Assembly: GCF_029962835.1 (NCBI RefSeq)
Contig: NC_080588.1
Location: forward strand, 47,847,001-47,911,000
Direction of reading: 5' to 3'
Origin: Magnolia sinica
Lineage: Eukaryota > Streptophyta > Magnoliopsida > Magnoliales > Magnoliaceae
Length of the DNA: 64,000 nt
Shown here one piece after another: positions 12,587-25,686 of this stretch. The number at the start of each line of letters is the position of its first letter. The first letter of the stretch is position 1. The notes beneath the pieces were generated by a model. That model worked only from the letters and a program-made list of their open reading frames with translations, did no database searches and had not been told where the DNA came from. Position numbers and translations under genes: made by a program.

Positions 12587-12712
12587 TGGGAAAGATATTG
12601 GGCATACAAGATTGACCAACAATTTCAGTGAAATTTGATTTAAACATCTGAAGTTATTTACTCTTTAATTTCAACTGATTAGATTGTCCAAAAATGATTA
12701 AAGGTTCAATTA
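12587..12712. repeat. ~125-bp direct repeat, copy 2
   Basis: Partner of 11712-11838; see that entry. It is followed directly by the AT-rich tandem block. Confidence 0.8.
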
Positions 12713-12719
12713 GTGGATG

Positions 12720-13600
12720 TGCCTAATAATTTAGTAATTTTAATTTTCATAAATAAATTTAACATTTTTTTTTTCAAAATGTATATTTTTTTAAAACTCT
12801 TTTAACTAAATATCATTTTTATTATAAATAAATTTAACAATTTTTTTTTACAAAATTTAGTTTTCTTTTTTAAAAATATATATATATTTTACAATTTGTC
12901 AATTTTTTCACAATTTTGTTTAATTTTTTTACATTTCTTTTTCAAAATATCATTTTTTAAATCTCACTTTTGTTATATAACTTTTTAATTTTTCTTGTCA
13001 AAATACAAAATCTAGTTTTCTTTTTAAAATATATATTTTTTTACAATTTCCAATTTTTCACAATTTTGTTTTATTTTTTAAATTTTCTTTTCAAAATATT
13101 ATTTTTTAAATCTCACTTTTGTTATATAACTTTTTAATTTTTGTCAAAATACAAAATCTAGTTTTCCTTTTAAAAATATATATTTTCACAATTTTTCAAT
13201 TTTTCACAATTATATTTTATTTTTTAAATTTTCTTTTCAAAATATCATTTTTAAATCTCACTTTTGTTATATAACTTTTAATTTTTCTTGTCAAAATACA
13301 AAATCTAGTTTTCTTTTTTAAAATATATATTTTTTACAATTTGTCAATTTTTCACAATTTTTTAAATTTTTAAAATTTTCCTTTTAAAATATCATTTTTT
13401 ATCGAAACTTTTTTCAAAATTATCAACATTATTCAAAGTTCTTCTTATTATTATTTTTTTAAAACTAGATTTTTATAAAATCACAGTTTTTAATTCAAAA
13501 TTTAAATTTTTCTTAAACATTGTTAATAATTTTTCTAAGCTTCTCAAATAATTTTTTTTGAAATTCATAATTTTTTTGAGTTTCTTAATTTTTTACCTGA
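12720..13600. repeat. AT-rich tandem array, ~147-bp unit
   Basis: The phrase ACAAAATCTAGTTTTCTTTT recurs near 12851 (as CAAAATTTAG), 13006, 13152 and 13300, with spacing of 146-155 bp. Between these lie TTCACAATTTTGTTTTATTT and CATTTTTTAAATCTCACTTT. The tail (13340-13600) is degenerate and A+T-rich. It borders a CACTA terminus, where AT-rich interiors are common. Confidence 0.8.
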
Positions 13601-13604
13601 GCAG

Positions 13605-14066
13605 TAAAAATAGAGACGGGTTAGAACCATCTCTATTAGAGACGGTTAAGGACCGTCTTTATTAGAGACGGTCTTTGACAGTCTCTAATAGAGGCGGTCT
13701 TTGACAGTCTCTAATAGAGGCTAACAACCGTCTCTAATAGAGACGGTCTTTGACGGCCTCAGATTACAAGTAAAAGCAGGGCTATAAGACGGCAAGGACC
13801 GTCTCTAATAGAGACGCTCATCTCAGATGGCAAGTAAAAGACGGCCAATGACCGTCTCAGATGACTGTATATAAGACGGTCAGCGACCGTCTTCAATGAT
13901 TTATGGACGTTTAAATTTTTAAGACAATATTAAGGATGGTCAGGGGCCGTCTAAAATTTTAGAGACGGTTTATGACCGTCTCTAAAGTGTCTTTAAACCA
14001 AGCAATTTTAGAGACGGTCCAGAACCATCTCGAAATCCGTCCTTTTTTTCCATTTTTCATGTAGTG
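13605..14066 (-). mobile_element. CACTA (En/Spm) terminus with GACGGTC subterminal repeats
   Basis: More than a dozen copies of GAGACGGTC/GACCGTCTC in both orientations fill about 450 bp and end at TTTTTCATGTAGTG (14066). On the minus strand this reads CACTACATGAAAAA, the classic CACTA tip. Subterminal inverted motifs of this kind bind the element's DNA-binding factor in known CACTA elements. I found no matching left tip upstream, so this is an orphan or decayed copy, and no transposase is visible. Confidence 0.82.
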
Positions 14067-15270
14067 ATAATTCGAACACTGGTCACACCTAAGCGCAGGA
14101 TGGTCTGCCTGTTTATGCCAATATCTCTAAACTTAGAGTCTTTACCTGATCTATTGTAGGTTTAGGATAGTGAGAAGCCAATCAGTACCTCTGGTAGGGG
14201 CCAAGGGCTGATTAGAGACATATTAGAAGTGGGCCACACACCCCAAGCGTGCAGACAATGGAGGACTGGAGGTGGGTTACGCGCACCTCTCTCTCTCTCT
14301 CTCTCCTCATTTTCTTCCACTCTCATGCTCTCTTAGTAGATGTCCCTGGGGGTGGGGAGGACTGGGGCTTCTCTCTGACTGGTATATACATTCCTCCTGT
14401 AATAAGATCTTATATAGGTAGGCTTTAGGGTTCTAGAGCACCATAGTATGGTTGACCCCACCCTCATAGGCCTTCTGTGCACCCTATTGTAAAGGAAGCA
14501 TGTGTATCTTCCTAATCCATGCACCCCAACTGTCTATTTCCTTTCACTATATGTGGTGTCTATCCTAAGGTGAATCCCATGCCAACCTCAAGAGTGGACC
14601 ATTAGATCTTAGCCATTGAATGTTCATATGGCTTGTTATAAAACAAATCAACGATCGAAATTCATCGATTAAGCAATTGAAAAACATAGGGTTACGAGGT
14701 AGCCTTTAAAACATCTGAAGGACCATTCAAACTTCAAGATCAATCCACATGTGTTCCTGAGTGAACCAAGTGGATCTTATGTTGGATCATCTGATCCTTG
14801 ATGGAATTGATGTAGATACCCAATGTCACCTACTTTCATTGGCAAACCTTGTAAAGCAAACCAAAGCACCTACTATTAAGTTATCTCAGCCTACATACCT
14901 CGGGTCTAAGGATATGGATGAAGCTTGTGCAAATTTGCAAGTATCATTCTAGTCTAGACATGATGGGTCTTCTAGTATAGAAAGTTGCAAATGATACTAC
15001 CAATGTGAGTGACTAGTGGTCCATCCTAACGGATCATCTACGCCTCACACACATTCTCGGGCCTGGTGGTGGACGCGATCCATTTTGACACCAAGTCAAT
15101 CCCCTGCACAGAAAATGACCATATATCATGAACAAAGTTAAGTCTTGGTACCTCTATAGTCATGGCTAAGGCATTGAGATCCATGAACCACCTCTCTCCC
15201 TTGGCACTTTAGCTGACATGTCCAATCTCAAGAATGCCCGAGTACACAAAGGCTAAACCTGAAAAACCCT
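14067..15270. other. Unassigned region between two CACTA ends
   Basis: A CT run lies at about 14290-14310. Short open frames (for example 14761-14952 plus, 63 aa) match nothing I know. The last three bases, CCT, form the target duplication of the next element. Confidence 0.4.
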
Positions 15271-15284
15271 CACTACAACAAATG

Positions 15285-15560
15285 GGACTTTCACCGGCGC
15301 TCATAAGCGCCGCTAAAGATCCCTAAAAGCGCTGGCCATGACTAGCGCCGATAAATGGGTATGTCACTAAAAGTAATAGCGGTGCTAGTTACCCTTTCCC
15401 GACGCTTTTCTAAGCGCCGCAATTGTAGTTTTTCCCCCGACGCGAATAAGCGCTGCTAAAAATCACTCAGAGCACCAATAAAAGTGGTTTGTGGACACTT
15501 TTTCTCGCGAAAAAGCACCGTAATTTTTACATAAGCGCCGGTAAAAGCCTTTGCATGGAT
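15285..15560. repeat. CACTA subterminal GCGCCG repeats
   Basis: The motif AAGCGCCG and its complement occur about ten times with small changes within 275 bp of the left tip. Such clustered motifs in both orientations are the expected binding region for the transposition complex. Confidence 0.78.
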
Positions 15561-18500
15561 TTGAGAGGCCCTAGCATGCCAGTAATTTTTTATTATATAT
15601 AATTCAATCAAAACCTGTATTTTTTAAATATTTAAAACATAAAAATGATGCAATACAAATAAAACTGAATATTAAACAAATTTATTGCAATAAATGGTCT
15701 TGAATATAAATAAATAAATAAAAACAAATCCTCTATATGGTCTACTCCTAGCACGAGTGGCGTCAAAAGGCTGAAGTGATTTGAACTCTGGATTGCCCCA
15801 CTTGTATGCAATGAGAAGAGTGGATCACCCACCATTAGGCCTTTGAAAACTACTCCTATGATAGTCAGAACCAGGCTACTCCTTAGCTGCTCCATGGAAG
15901 TTGGTTTTTCGGCGCTTAACGTGCTGATCTATTGGGTGGAAAGAATGGTATGTGGCAATATTCCTTCATGACTTGAAGAGAGCTCTTTCCGCAGCTCATC
16001 AAGCTTCATCTCTAAACCTGATGACATGCTACACGTGGTAGCTTTTATATTTCCAGTGTTACGATTCTATCCATTGCATATTTCAAGTTCAGTTGTCTTC
16101 TTCCCTATCAGATGACGACAAGACATGCATCAACTGCTTCCCACACAACCAAGAATTTGGATTTTCCATTGAATAACCCAACTCGAATCCAAGGACACCA
16201 AACTCTGACAGAGAACTGTAGTTCAAAACAACCATTTTGCATATCATGTTAGAGTTGTACTAAACCATGGTGCTCACTTTATGAAGAGAAGGAAAATGTC
16301 ACACAGCACAATTATAGGTTTAACCATCTCTCAAAAAACTAAAAAGAAAAAACAAACAAATAAATAAAAGATGGGGCTTAACAGAGCATTCCATTGTGCG
16401 AAAATTTTTGTCATGACACTTTTTGAGGTTTAATGAAATCATCAATTTACAAAAATAAATAACTAAATAATGTTGTCATAACCTATATCCATGGTACCTT
16501 GCCAGTCACATTAAAAGAAAGATACTAAAAAGACACTAATCCCAGAAATCCATAGCTGGTATACCAAAAGCTTTCATGAACAGAACTTTAAAAAATAATA
16601 ATAATAAATAAATTCTATTTTTGAGGGCCTGATTTCTTACCCAAGAACATGGCAGCCTCCATCATAAACAGCTTGGGAGATCAAACCCATTAATCCCACA
16701 CTCCCTCCCCCATAAACCAAATTTATCCTTCTCTTCACCTGAAACGCCACACTCAAAGAAACAATTTAAAAAAAAAAAAAATCCATAAAATCTCATTAAA
16801 AAAAATACAACAAAAACATACCACATCAATCATCTTTCTTTTACATAATTCAAACAATAAAAAGAAAAAAATCTTCAAAAATCAAAACATGAGAATGAAA
16901 TGCATGCCTCACCAAGTGAAGCCCTCATCTAGGCATACACATCTAGCATTTGCTTGATAATCACCTATGTCATTTCTGATAATTTTGGAAAGGTTTCAAA
17001 GGTCAATATGTTAGAATTAGCATTCGATTGATGTTGGATACGCTTAAGTGACATGAGATGAGATGAGACAAACCTGGTTTGAATCATCTAACAAAACCTT
17101 CTCAAAAACTCCAAAGGGTAGGGCAACTGATGTTGGAATTCCTATCTAGGAAGGCACTTTTCCTTTTAGATATGAAAGTTTATCTGAATACCATCCCTGA
17201 TTTTTCATATGCACATAGATTAACTCCAAAATGCCATACCAATGAAAGAAATAAAAAAGTGGAAGGGAAAACAAATCTTTAAAAAACCATTCCATATATT
17301 TTACAAGACTAACCATTTAACTGGTGAATTTATGAGCTAGTATAGCATATCTACCTGCTTTCTGATTAGAGTTAGGGATGGTGAAGATCCATCTTCTTTC
17401 AAATTTGTTGAGCTTGCATCAGAGAGTTCACTTTCCTCAATCTCACTATTGTTAAGACAAATAGATAAGGATCCGTTCTATATTCATGTTGCTGATAGAA
17501 GTAGCATGAACACAAAATTACACAGAAAAAATAGTAAAAGACAATTTGTCAAATTAGACCATAAGCTCATTTTATGAGGAAAATATAGGCTTATCTTGTA
17601 AATCATGAGATATATTGTCATAATCACATAATCCACAAATTCAAGGGATATATTTAACTGTAAAGTATTTCTGCAGATGTAGCTTTCAGGCATAACAACT
17701 TTGGTAAGATGTGATGGTTGATATATGTGACATACAAGTAACTCAAATTAATCTGTCAGCACCAACTTAGATGCATCATAATCCAAAAATTACCTTGAAT
17801 TGATTACCAAACTAGCCAATTGGTGGACAAGTATCAGATGGTTAAAATTGAAAAATAAAAATAAAAAAATCCAATTGTTCAACAAATAAGTTTCCACAAA
17901 TCAAGGTTAAGATTGTTGAACCAATCTGATTTTCAAATTATAACCTGTATCTACAGTGGACCCCAAAATTTGAATGGCATAATGAGATAATGCACGTCGC
18001 ATCTACAGATCTTTATCTCTAAGTGCCTGTGCATCATGCATCAAACTCTACCAAAGTATGAAATAACTTCCCATGCCCCAAACAGGGATGAATATTTTTG
18101 AAGATGTGCTCTTCTTTATTATGTTTATCAAAGATGTGCTCTTCTTTATTATGATTATAAGAGAATGCTATCTTACAGACATTTGAAGAATCTCACTTCC
18201 ATAAAGCAGGATATCCCCAAAGAATGTAATTGTAACTGTCAGTGACATGTCTATTGTAGGGAACAATTTAACTAAGCTTTGGTTTCACCACTATCTGCAT
18301 CTACCACACATGGCATGCACATACAAACATCCAAATCATACTAACTGGGGTTCTAATGATGTAGAATACCTTAATGCTTAATACTAATGGGGCTCCTATC
18401 CTTACAAATGGTGGCCCATCAAATGGATGGCTAAAGATAATCAACCAGTGTCCCACAGAACTGGCAAAACAAGCACCTGTAAACTGATTTGAGTGAAAAA

Positions 18501-18742
18501 TAATGACAGATGAATAGGAGCATAGTAAGTCAAAGACAAAGATTAAAATTGGGACCTTAACATTCCTAATCTTCAAATCCATAATGAATAAGAGCATAGT
18601 AAGTCAAAGGCATCTTGCCATATCAAGAACAAAAATTATGCCATATCAGAACTGAAATGAATATGAAAATGGTAAGGCGAAGTAATGAACCTTCATCTTA
18701 TTGGATACGTCCTCATAGTAATGAACTTTCATAGAGGAGGAC
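15561..18742 (-). other. CACTA interior, possible captured exons, no identified product
   Basis: The DNA is mostly AT-rich. Two minus-strand stretches look exon-like. One (about 17345-17450) reads SEIEESELSDASSTN and is followed by a possible GT donor. The other (about 15975-16060) contains SGLEMKLDELRKEL and ends in a stop. Their order fits a gene read on the minus strand downstream of the Sec14-like exon, but I do not recognise either sequence and cannot join them. Confidence 0.35.
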
Positions 18743-18922
18743 CTTCTCATACTCCTGTACATGATACCTTAAGTAGCTATCTACTCTTGTAATGTGCATA
18801 AGCTTGTTTGGTTCAGCTTTACCATGTCTCTCGATGTAGACCGGTCTTCCTTCTTTAACAACTCCATGGTATCCCTGAACGTAATAATGCAAGACTTCTT
18901 CCAGTGCTACATACTCAAAGTC
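18743..18922 (-). pseudogene. Sec14-like (CRAL-TRIO) phosphatidylinositol-transfer protein, one exon
   Basis: A 180-bp, 60-codon open exon on the minus strand is bounded by AG before GACTTTGAG and by AAG/GTCCTC. It encodes GYHGVVKEGRPVYIERHGK followed by LRYHVQEYEK, the start of the CRAL-TRIO lipid-binding domain of plant Sec14-like (SFH) proteins, which bind and exchange phosphatidylinositol and phosphatidylcholine. The exon has no stop or frameshift. The usual next exon (containing ILDVQG) and the preceding one were not found nearby. It lies inside the CACTA element, so transposon gene capture is the likely origin. Confidence 0.82.
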
Positions 18923-19825
18923 CTTCAGATTAATATATGGTTACAGTGTCATAAATAGAAAACTTGAAATCTCTATATTTTGAAAATAATTTGAGAAAGA
19001 AAAAATATATTGAATCATTCCAATACAACAGTAGCTCCGAGCACCTTTAGCTTCTCGATGATAGGGATTGTGAAACAAAAGAGGGAAAAGGCTACAAAAA
19101 TGAAGAAACCCGAGATATTGAGCTTCTATTTTAAGGATCATGATGCAGAAGATCCAAAATTGTCCCCACAATTATTTACAGATAGAGATCCAAATAGAAA
19201 AACAAGAATAGAGGAAATCACAAAAGCTAATAAAGAAAATAGGTGCTACTTTCAGAGGTCACAGAATGCAGTGAACTATCATGGGCAGTCTCATCCCCGC
19301 TACATTTACATAGAAATGGGGAAGAAAAGCACAATGCCTGAAGAAAGTTTATGTTTACACATTGAAGTATGAGAAAGAAAACAGCTGATTCTTATAACAG
19401 CTTTGTTAGCATGCCACCAATCTAAGCAGGAAAATATGACTATATGTCTTTCTGATAGAAGAAGAAGAAGAACACCATATTTTACCCAAATAATCCTCAG
19501 AAAAAATTAAAGGCAACTAATTTCAGAAGAATTTTAAATCAAAGCATCTGACAAAAAAAAAATTGATTTACACAGATCCAAACTAATCAAAATCCAACCA
19601 AAAAAAAACAGAGAGAATCCTCCTGAATTCACCAAACACCCACCAAATCATCCTGCAATTTTGTTGGGATCTTGCTGAGGTTGAGCTTCCTATTTACAAG
19701 CAATTAGAAATGTGTTTACAGAATGGTTTGTGATAGGAAGCTATATCCGTTGAAATAACAAGAGACTAGGAAAGGGAAGTCTAGACAGTTCCTATTTGGA
19801 TGGAAATTCAGTTAGAAATGCAGAG
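18923..19825. other. CACTA interior upstream of the Sec14-like exon
   Basis: A plus-strand ORF at 19010-19372 (120 aa) and a minus-strand ORF overlap here without recognisable domains. They are probably intron sequence of the captured gene. The stretch ends with CAGAG, the target site of the solo LTR. Confidence 0.35.
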
Positions 19826-20559
19826 TGTAACACTTGGTCCATTCGGTAATATTTTTCATGCATATGTGCATGATGATCGATGCCCTTAGCTAGACCTGGA
19901 TTGGCCGTTCATAGTACATCCCAATTAACAAGAACCCCAAGACCTCGAAACTTATCTCATATTGATCGCCCCGTCACCGCGATCGTGGAGGTACCACCAG
20001 TGCGTCGGTATGAGACTCCGTTAGTGAGATACGCCGTGAAGAATAATAAGTGTATCATGTGCGCATGGCACCATGTATTTCATTCCACACATGTGCACAA
20101 CACATGTCATGCACACATGTACATGCCACACATGGGTGAGAGAATCTCTACCCATGTGTATGATGTCACACACCCATACCTCCTCTCTCTCATGTGCATG
20201 AAAAGTCAACTCTCTTCCATGCCACACCTCATGTATGACATCATCACACCATGCCATCCCATGCTCTTTTAATCCACCATTAACTACTAATCATGAATTA
20301 ATTTCCATAATCCTAGGCTAAGCTAATATTAATCACATTAACCTAACTTAACCAAAATTTTATCCATTTCTTTATAAATACCCCTCCATCCCTTAGCATT
20401 TCACCATTTTCCATAAGAGAGAGAGAGAGAGAGGAGTGATCTTAGTGGGCCATCAACTCCATCAATCCCTTCCCTTCCATTTATCTCAACCATCCATCTA
20501 ATTCATGAAGTGAGTACACCCACCCTACTCATTCTTATTTTGGTTTTGTTGTGTTTTTG

Positions 20560-20740
20560 TATGGTGGAGATGATGTTGATCATAATGATGTGATTAATGG
20601 TGTGGATGATGAAGATAGTATGATTGATGGTGATGATAATTACAATAAATGTTAGGAATGGTGTGGATGATGAAAATAGTATGATTGATGGTAAAGAAAA
20701 TTGTAATAATGATGATGATGTTATTGATGGTGTGGATGGA
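20560..20740 (+). repeat. GATGAT-rich imperfect tandem repeat
   Basis: The block GTGGATGATGAAGATAGTAT and its ~70-bp surroundings are repeated two to three times with small changes (GTGTGGATGATGAAAATAGT). It lies within the outer LTR and has no coding meaning. Confidence 0.65.
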
Positions 20741-20874
20741 TAGGAGAAAACATATAAAAATAAAATAAAATTAATTTATTATAGAGTTCATGTGGGACCC
20801 ATTAATAGTGGGCCCCACAAAAATGTTTGTATGACATTCAACTCATCCAAGTGTGGCCCATTAGGCTGGCCACA

Positions 20875-22987
20875 TGTTGAGGGTCAAATATTGGATATCA
20901 GACCCCATTTATTACCTGATTTTATGAACATCATACAGTTTAATGCTCTATTTTAATCGTGTTTGTGCTGCAAAGTGAATTTAGGAGCTTGGACTGAAAA
21001 AGGGTGCTAAATGCATGGATTTGATACTCTAGAATAACTAAGGCAAGGGATGGACCCCAAGGGACCAAGATCGACGGATTTACATGTCAAAGATCCGAGA
21101 TAATTGAGAAACTGAAGCTCAAGTGGCCTGAAATTGGTCCAGAATGCAAGATCACAGGGTTCCAACCATCCGTTCGAATCGAAACTTCATACAGGGTCTG
21201 AAGACCATATATTAATTGTACATGTCGAAATTCGTCTGTTGGATCCCTGTGGAAGCATCCCAACGGACAGATCATCCCATAAATTAGTGATTTGGGGCCC
21301 ACCTGATCTCTGGATACGCTTAAATTTTGGACTCAACATCTTAAATTGGATGGGGAAAAGGATGGACGGTACGGATTTCTCACGAACATCACAGTGGACC
21401 GCACCTGCACTTGAGTGTGCACAGTGCGTACGTGCACTGGACGCGCACCGGACGGTCAGCCCAGTCAAAGACGGGCTGACCCATCTTCTTCTTGCTAAGG
21501 AACAGCGGACGCTGTTCATCCGTTTTTCAGTAGTAGGGCCTACTCATCATCCAAATGGATGATCCAGACCATCCATTGAATCTCTGGGGTAGGCATGACC
21601 CTCGCCTAGGTGCCTTTTTGGTCCCATTCATATGTACAGACGTAGATTGATGAAAACCGTAAGATGAACGATGAAGTGAGTTGATACAGTGGACCGCACA
21701 AAAACTAGAGAAAAGGTACCCATTCTTGACTGATTTTTCGCCAGGATTTTAATGAACGGGGTGGATTTCTCCGAAACCATTACTGCGGGGCCCACCGAAC
21801 ACGTCAACACGTCTGCGTAGGCTTTACGCACGTCCGGGAAATCCAGAAATTCTGGGCGATTGTGGGCCACTTTCCGTGATCGGATCAGTGATCCGAACCG
21901 TCCAAGTGGAGCCCAGGCCAGGGTTGACCCTAGCCATGAAGACAGATGCAAAAGCTGGGACGATCAGCGTCCTGATCATCCTTCCAAACGCAGCTAGTTA
22001 TACGCAAGGCTGCGCAAAACAGAGTCCGGTTCTTGTGTGATTTGGATTGCGGAAACAGGGTCGGTTTTGCCAATTCTCCACCACCCCTCCTTGCTCTATA
22101 AAAGGAGAAGAAGGAGAGAGAGAGGGGGCATTCAATTCCAAGGGCAGAACGTGAAGTAGAGGAGAGATTTTTCTTGGTTTTTTTTCTGTTCTATTTTTTC
22201 TGTTTTATTATTTTTTCTTTAAGATACTTAGCTTCATCATGTTTATGTGTGGCTAAGCCTCTTAGCTAGGGCTAAGAGGTGAAGCTTGTAGTGAGACGAG
22301 AGACTCTATTTTATGCCTTTGATTTAATTTTAATTTGTGAACTGAACTTGATATTAGTTTGATTATTTAGAGAATGTTTTTAGTTTTTAATAGTCTGTTG
22401 TGACTAAAATTACAATGGGTATGCGATAGCTTTGAGCGTGTTCCTTTCTTTTTTATGTTTATGACGTCATGAAGCCCTGTTGTTCACCATCGTCTCCTAG
22501 GCATGGTCGGATAACGGTACCCTTTCTAACCTTCATACATTATTGATTGGTTGGTAATTAGTTTAATTATGTTGTTTACTTTGTCTCCTGGGCATGGTTT
22601 GGTGATGGAATCCATTCTAATTCATATACCTTTCATCTCTTGAAAATTTTATCAAAGGAAGTTCAGTCTTGATTTCTATGGTTACACTTTTCAACTGGAT
22701 GAAGATAGACTCTAAGTCCAGTTGAGTTTTTAATGCAGGCATAAGATCTCCCTGATCTCTACAAGTGGATCCTCTGAATCCCTAGTTTCCTGTCCCTGAA
22801 TTCCTTAAGTTTTAGATAATTATTTCACAATTATTCCTTAAATTCTATTTGATTTAGATTACATCTTAGTCTAGTTCTAGTTCTACTTAGTTTCAGATAA
22901 CGTACACAAGTATCAGTCCCTTGGGATTCGACCTCGGTCTTATCGAGTTTATTACTACATCACAGCCCTGCACTTGGGGAGTGAACA
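20875..22987 (+). mobile_element. Nested solo LTR (Tat/Athila-like)
   Basis: It starts TGTTGAGGGTCAAATATTGG and ends CTTGGGGAGTGAACA. CCACA is duplicated at 20870-20874 and 22988-22992. The end segment (CCTTGGGATTCGACCTCGG) resembles the 3' parts of Tat/Athila gypsy LTRs. At 2113 bp with no internal domain it is a solo LTR produced by recombination after the outer LTR inserted. Confidence 0.82.
22097..22103 (+). promoter_or_regulatory. TATA box of the nested LTR
   Basis: TATAAAA within CTCTATAAAAGGAGAAGAAG is followed by a GA-rich leader, the usual arrangement at the U3/R border of a plant LTR. Activity is not known. Confidence 0.55.
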
Positions 22988-23090
22988 CCACACACTCTCT
23001 CACACACACACCCCCATGCACACATGTGCACAAAAATATATATATATATATAAGAAAATAAATAAATAAATGAATTTTAAAAATATATAT

Positions 23091-24420
23091 ATAGAGGGAG
23101 TGAGACGCTACTGCTAGCGTCCAGCAGACGCTGCAGCAAGCAGCATCCCAGCTACATTGTAAAAGGGGCAGAGGCTATGGGTCCATAACGGGACCCACCC
23201 ATAATGTATGTATTTAATCCACGCCGTCCATCCAATTTTCCAGCTCATTTTAGGTGTTGAGCCGAAAAATGGAACTAATCCAGTTCTCTACTAAGCCACA
23301 CCATTAAAAATCATGTGAAGACATGCTAAAACATATAAAAGTACTTGCTGGGGGCCCACTTGGAATTTTTATGCATTTGAAACTTAGATCTACTGACCCA
23401 TCCACCACGTAGGACACACACAACAGATGGACTGGATTGTCCTGTTATGGGCCCCAAATATGAAAAATAAAAAAAAAAATACAAAACAGCACTGACGCTT
23501 TTGCTTCCAGCGTCTGACGCTGCAGCAAGCAGCGTCTCTGCTGACGCTGGAAAGAGGTGGGCCCCACCATGATATGTGTCGAACATCAGCCGCATGCATT
23601 TGATGGGTCCCGTTTAAAAATGGGTCACCCTCAAATTTCAGCCATACACAGAACTCAGGTGGCCCACACCATCAAAAAATAATAAAATAATAATAAAATA
23701 AATTGATGAAGCTGAATAAATCAGTAATTTTATGGGTTTGATCATGTGGTATATGTTATATCTAAACCATCCATCCATTTGGTGAGCTTGTCCAAAGGCA
23801 TTGAGAAAAAAAAAGATAGATATAACTATCAAGTGAGCCACACTACCAAAAGCACCAGGGATTGAATGACTACCATTGGAACCCTTTTTGGGTCATAGAA
23901 GTTTTGGACCAATATGAAATTAGTTTTTCCCCTTAACTCTGGTCTTTGTGACCTTATGAACAGATTGGATGGGAAAAATAAATATTAAGGTGGGCCCTGT
24001 AAATTGTTTAACGGTGAAATCATTATCTCCACTACTGTTTGTGGTGAGGTCTAATCTTTGGATATGATTCATTTTAGATAATGCTATAAAATGATCTCTA
24101 AAATAAATAAATAAATAAATAAAAATATAGATGAACCCTGTATATGTAATAAATACATCACTTTGGGACCCATGTAGCTTTGATCTCTTTGAACCGTTCA
24201 TACAACTCGGAGCTCAAGTATATAAAAGCACTTTATGGGGTCCACCTGAAATTTTGATGCATCTGAAACTTGGTTTGACCCCTCAACCAAGTGGGATACA
24301 CATAATGGATGGGTTGGATTTATGAACCACATCTCTGTGGGCCCAACACATGATTATGAATATTTAATGGAGGGTAAACTTCTCAACATATGTGTGGTAT
24401 GGCCCACTTTGATGTAAGTG
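23091..24420. mobile_element. Cluster of MITE-like fragments
   Basis: ACGCTGCAGCAAGCAGC occurs at about 23130 and 23520 in a context of further inverted GACGCT/AGCGTC words. GACCCACCCATAATGTATGT (23200) and GGGCCCCACCATGATATGTG (23560) are fold-back family tips. 23330-23460 and 24210-24345 are copies of the second family also seen at 12143. Several elements are nested or truncated, and I could not delimit each one. Confidence 0.6.
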
Positions 24421-25686
24421 TTATGTTACTTAATCCACCATGGCTATGACATGATATATATTTAAGATCCTCACTGTTTATCTATTTTATCAACCCTTTT
24501 GACGGTATGTTACCATGAATCAGGCCCATCCAATGATTAGATAACCGTACATTATGAAATAATGTAAAATAAACTCTCATCACAAAAAAAAAAATTGTTA
24601 TGGGCCATCCTGATGATGTATTAGATATTCAACCCATCTGGCCCATGTACCGGGTACCCTTTAGACCATTATCCTAAAGATCAGTCAATCCAACCTGAAT
24701 TGGACCATGCAATACAAGGCTGTGAGAATGAGGACCTAACTATTGAATCCAACCTAAGGCCACGTATGGGGTATCTATTTAATCCATGCGGACCATCCAC
24801 ATCCTCATATCATTTTAGGATTTGTATTAAAATCAAAGTAGACCTAAGTCTTAAGTGGGTCACATACGACTTAACCTCATGGGAAAGCCCCATGAGCTCC
24901 ACCATATAGAACTCATTATAAATTCCATTTATTTGTGGGTCCAAGAATGTTAAGGCCCATTTTAAGTGAATGTCATGTGGGCCCATCAGTAGTAGCCTTG
25001 GGCCAACCATTAAGCCTCTTCGACAAGAATTTTTAATTTTCATGTGTTAAATATATGACGAACTGGTATTGTAATTTTTGAAGTAATGATGATTAATCCC
25101 TTAAATGGGCTGATCGTGGACAGCCCTTGAACACTTGGTACTTTGGTCAGTGTACGGCCCTAAGTAATAGGATCATGTGACTTGTGTTTAAACCCTTAAA
25201 CATGTTTAATTATAACAAATACATAGATTCTAGTGGTGTGAGGGTGCGATATTCCTGTTTGATCCATTAATCATGTAAGTATTTGATGTATGTATAGCCA
25301 CCTAATCATAGGCAATGGTGGAGTATATGTAGTATATGTAGTTATCTAATTGTATGAATGCGAAATACGTACAAGACCACCTAACCGTAAGAAATCAAGT
25401 GGCATTGATGGCCATTCAACAACATAGGTTTGTGCTTATCGATATAGATACCGCCACTTGAATCACATATAACTAAGTTGTACACTAAACTGAATGTGAT
25501 GTAGGGTTCTGTTACCCAAGCTAATGCTATCAAGGTCCTGGATTCTATGTGCTGTGATTTCTAAATAGTAAATGGTATGATGAAATGTGGCTCTTGACCC
25601 TTAACTATGCAGCGCTAAATATAAGTCATTAACTATGTGACGTGTGAAGTGGTTGTAGTATAAGACTTATCATAATTGGTGTAGCC
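24421..25686. other. Interior of the outer LTR, no feature
   Basis: Only short frames without recognisable domains. GGGCCCAC words around 24340 and 24980 suggest more MITE debris. Nothing else is supported. Confidence 0.4.

Noticed and set aside
20021..20272. Overlapping 130-aa and 78-aa ORFs on opposite strands
   Set aside because: They lie in an ACACATGTG-rich part of the solo LTR and have no recognisable domain.
21134..21562. 142-aa plus and 110-aa minus ORFs
   Set aside because: They fall inside the nested solo LTR between its start and its TATA box, where LTRs of this type do not code.
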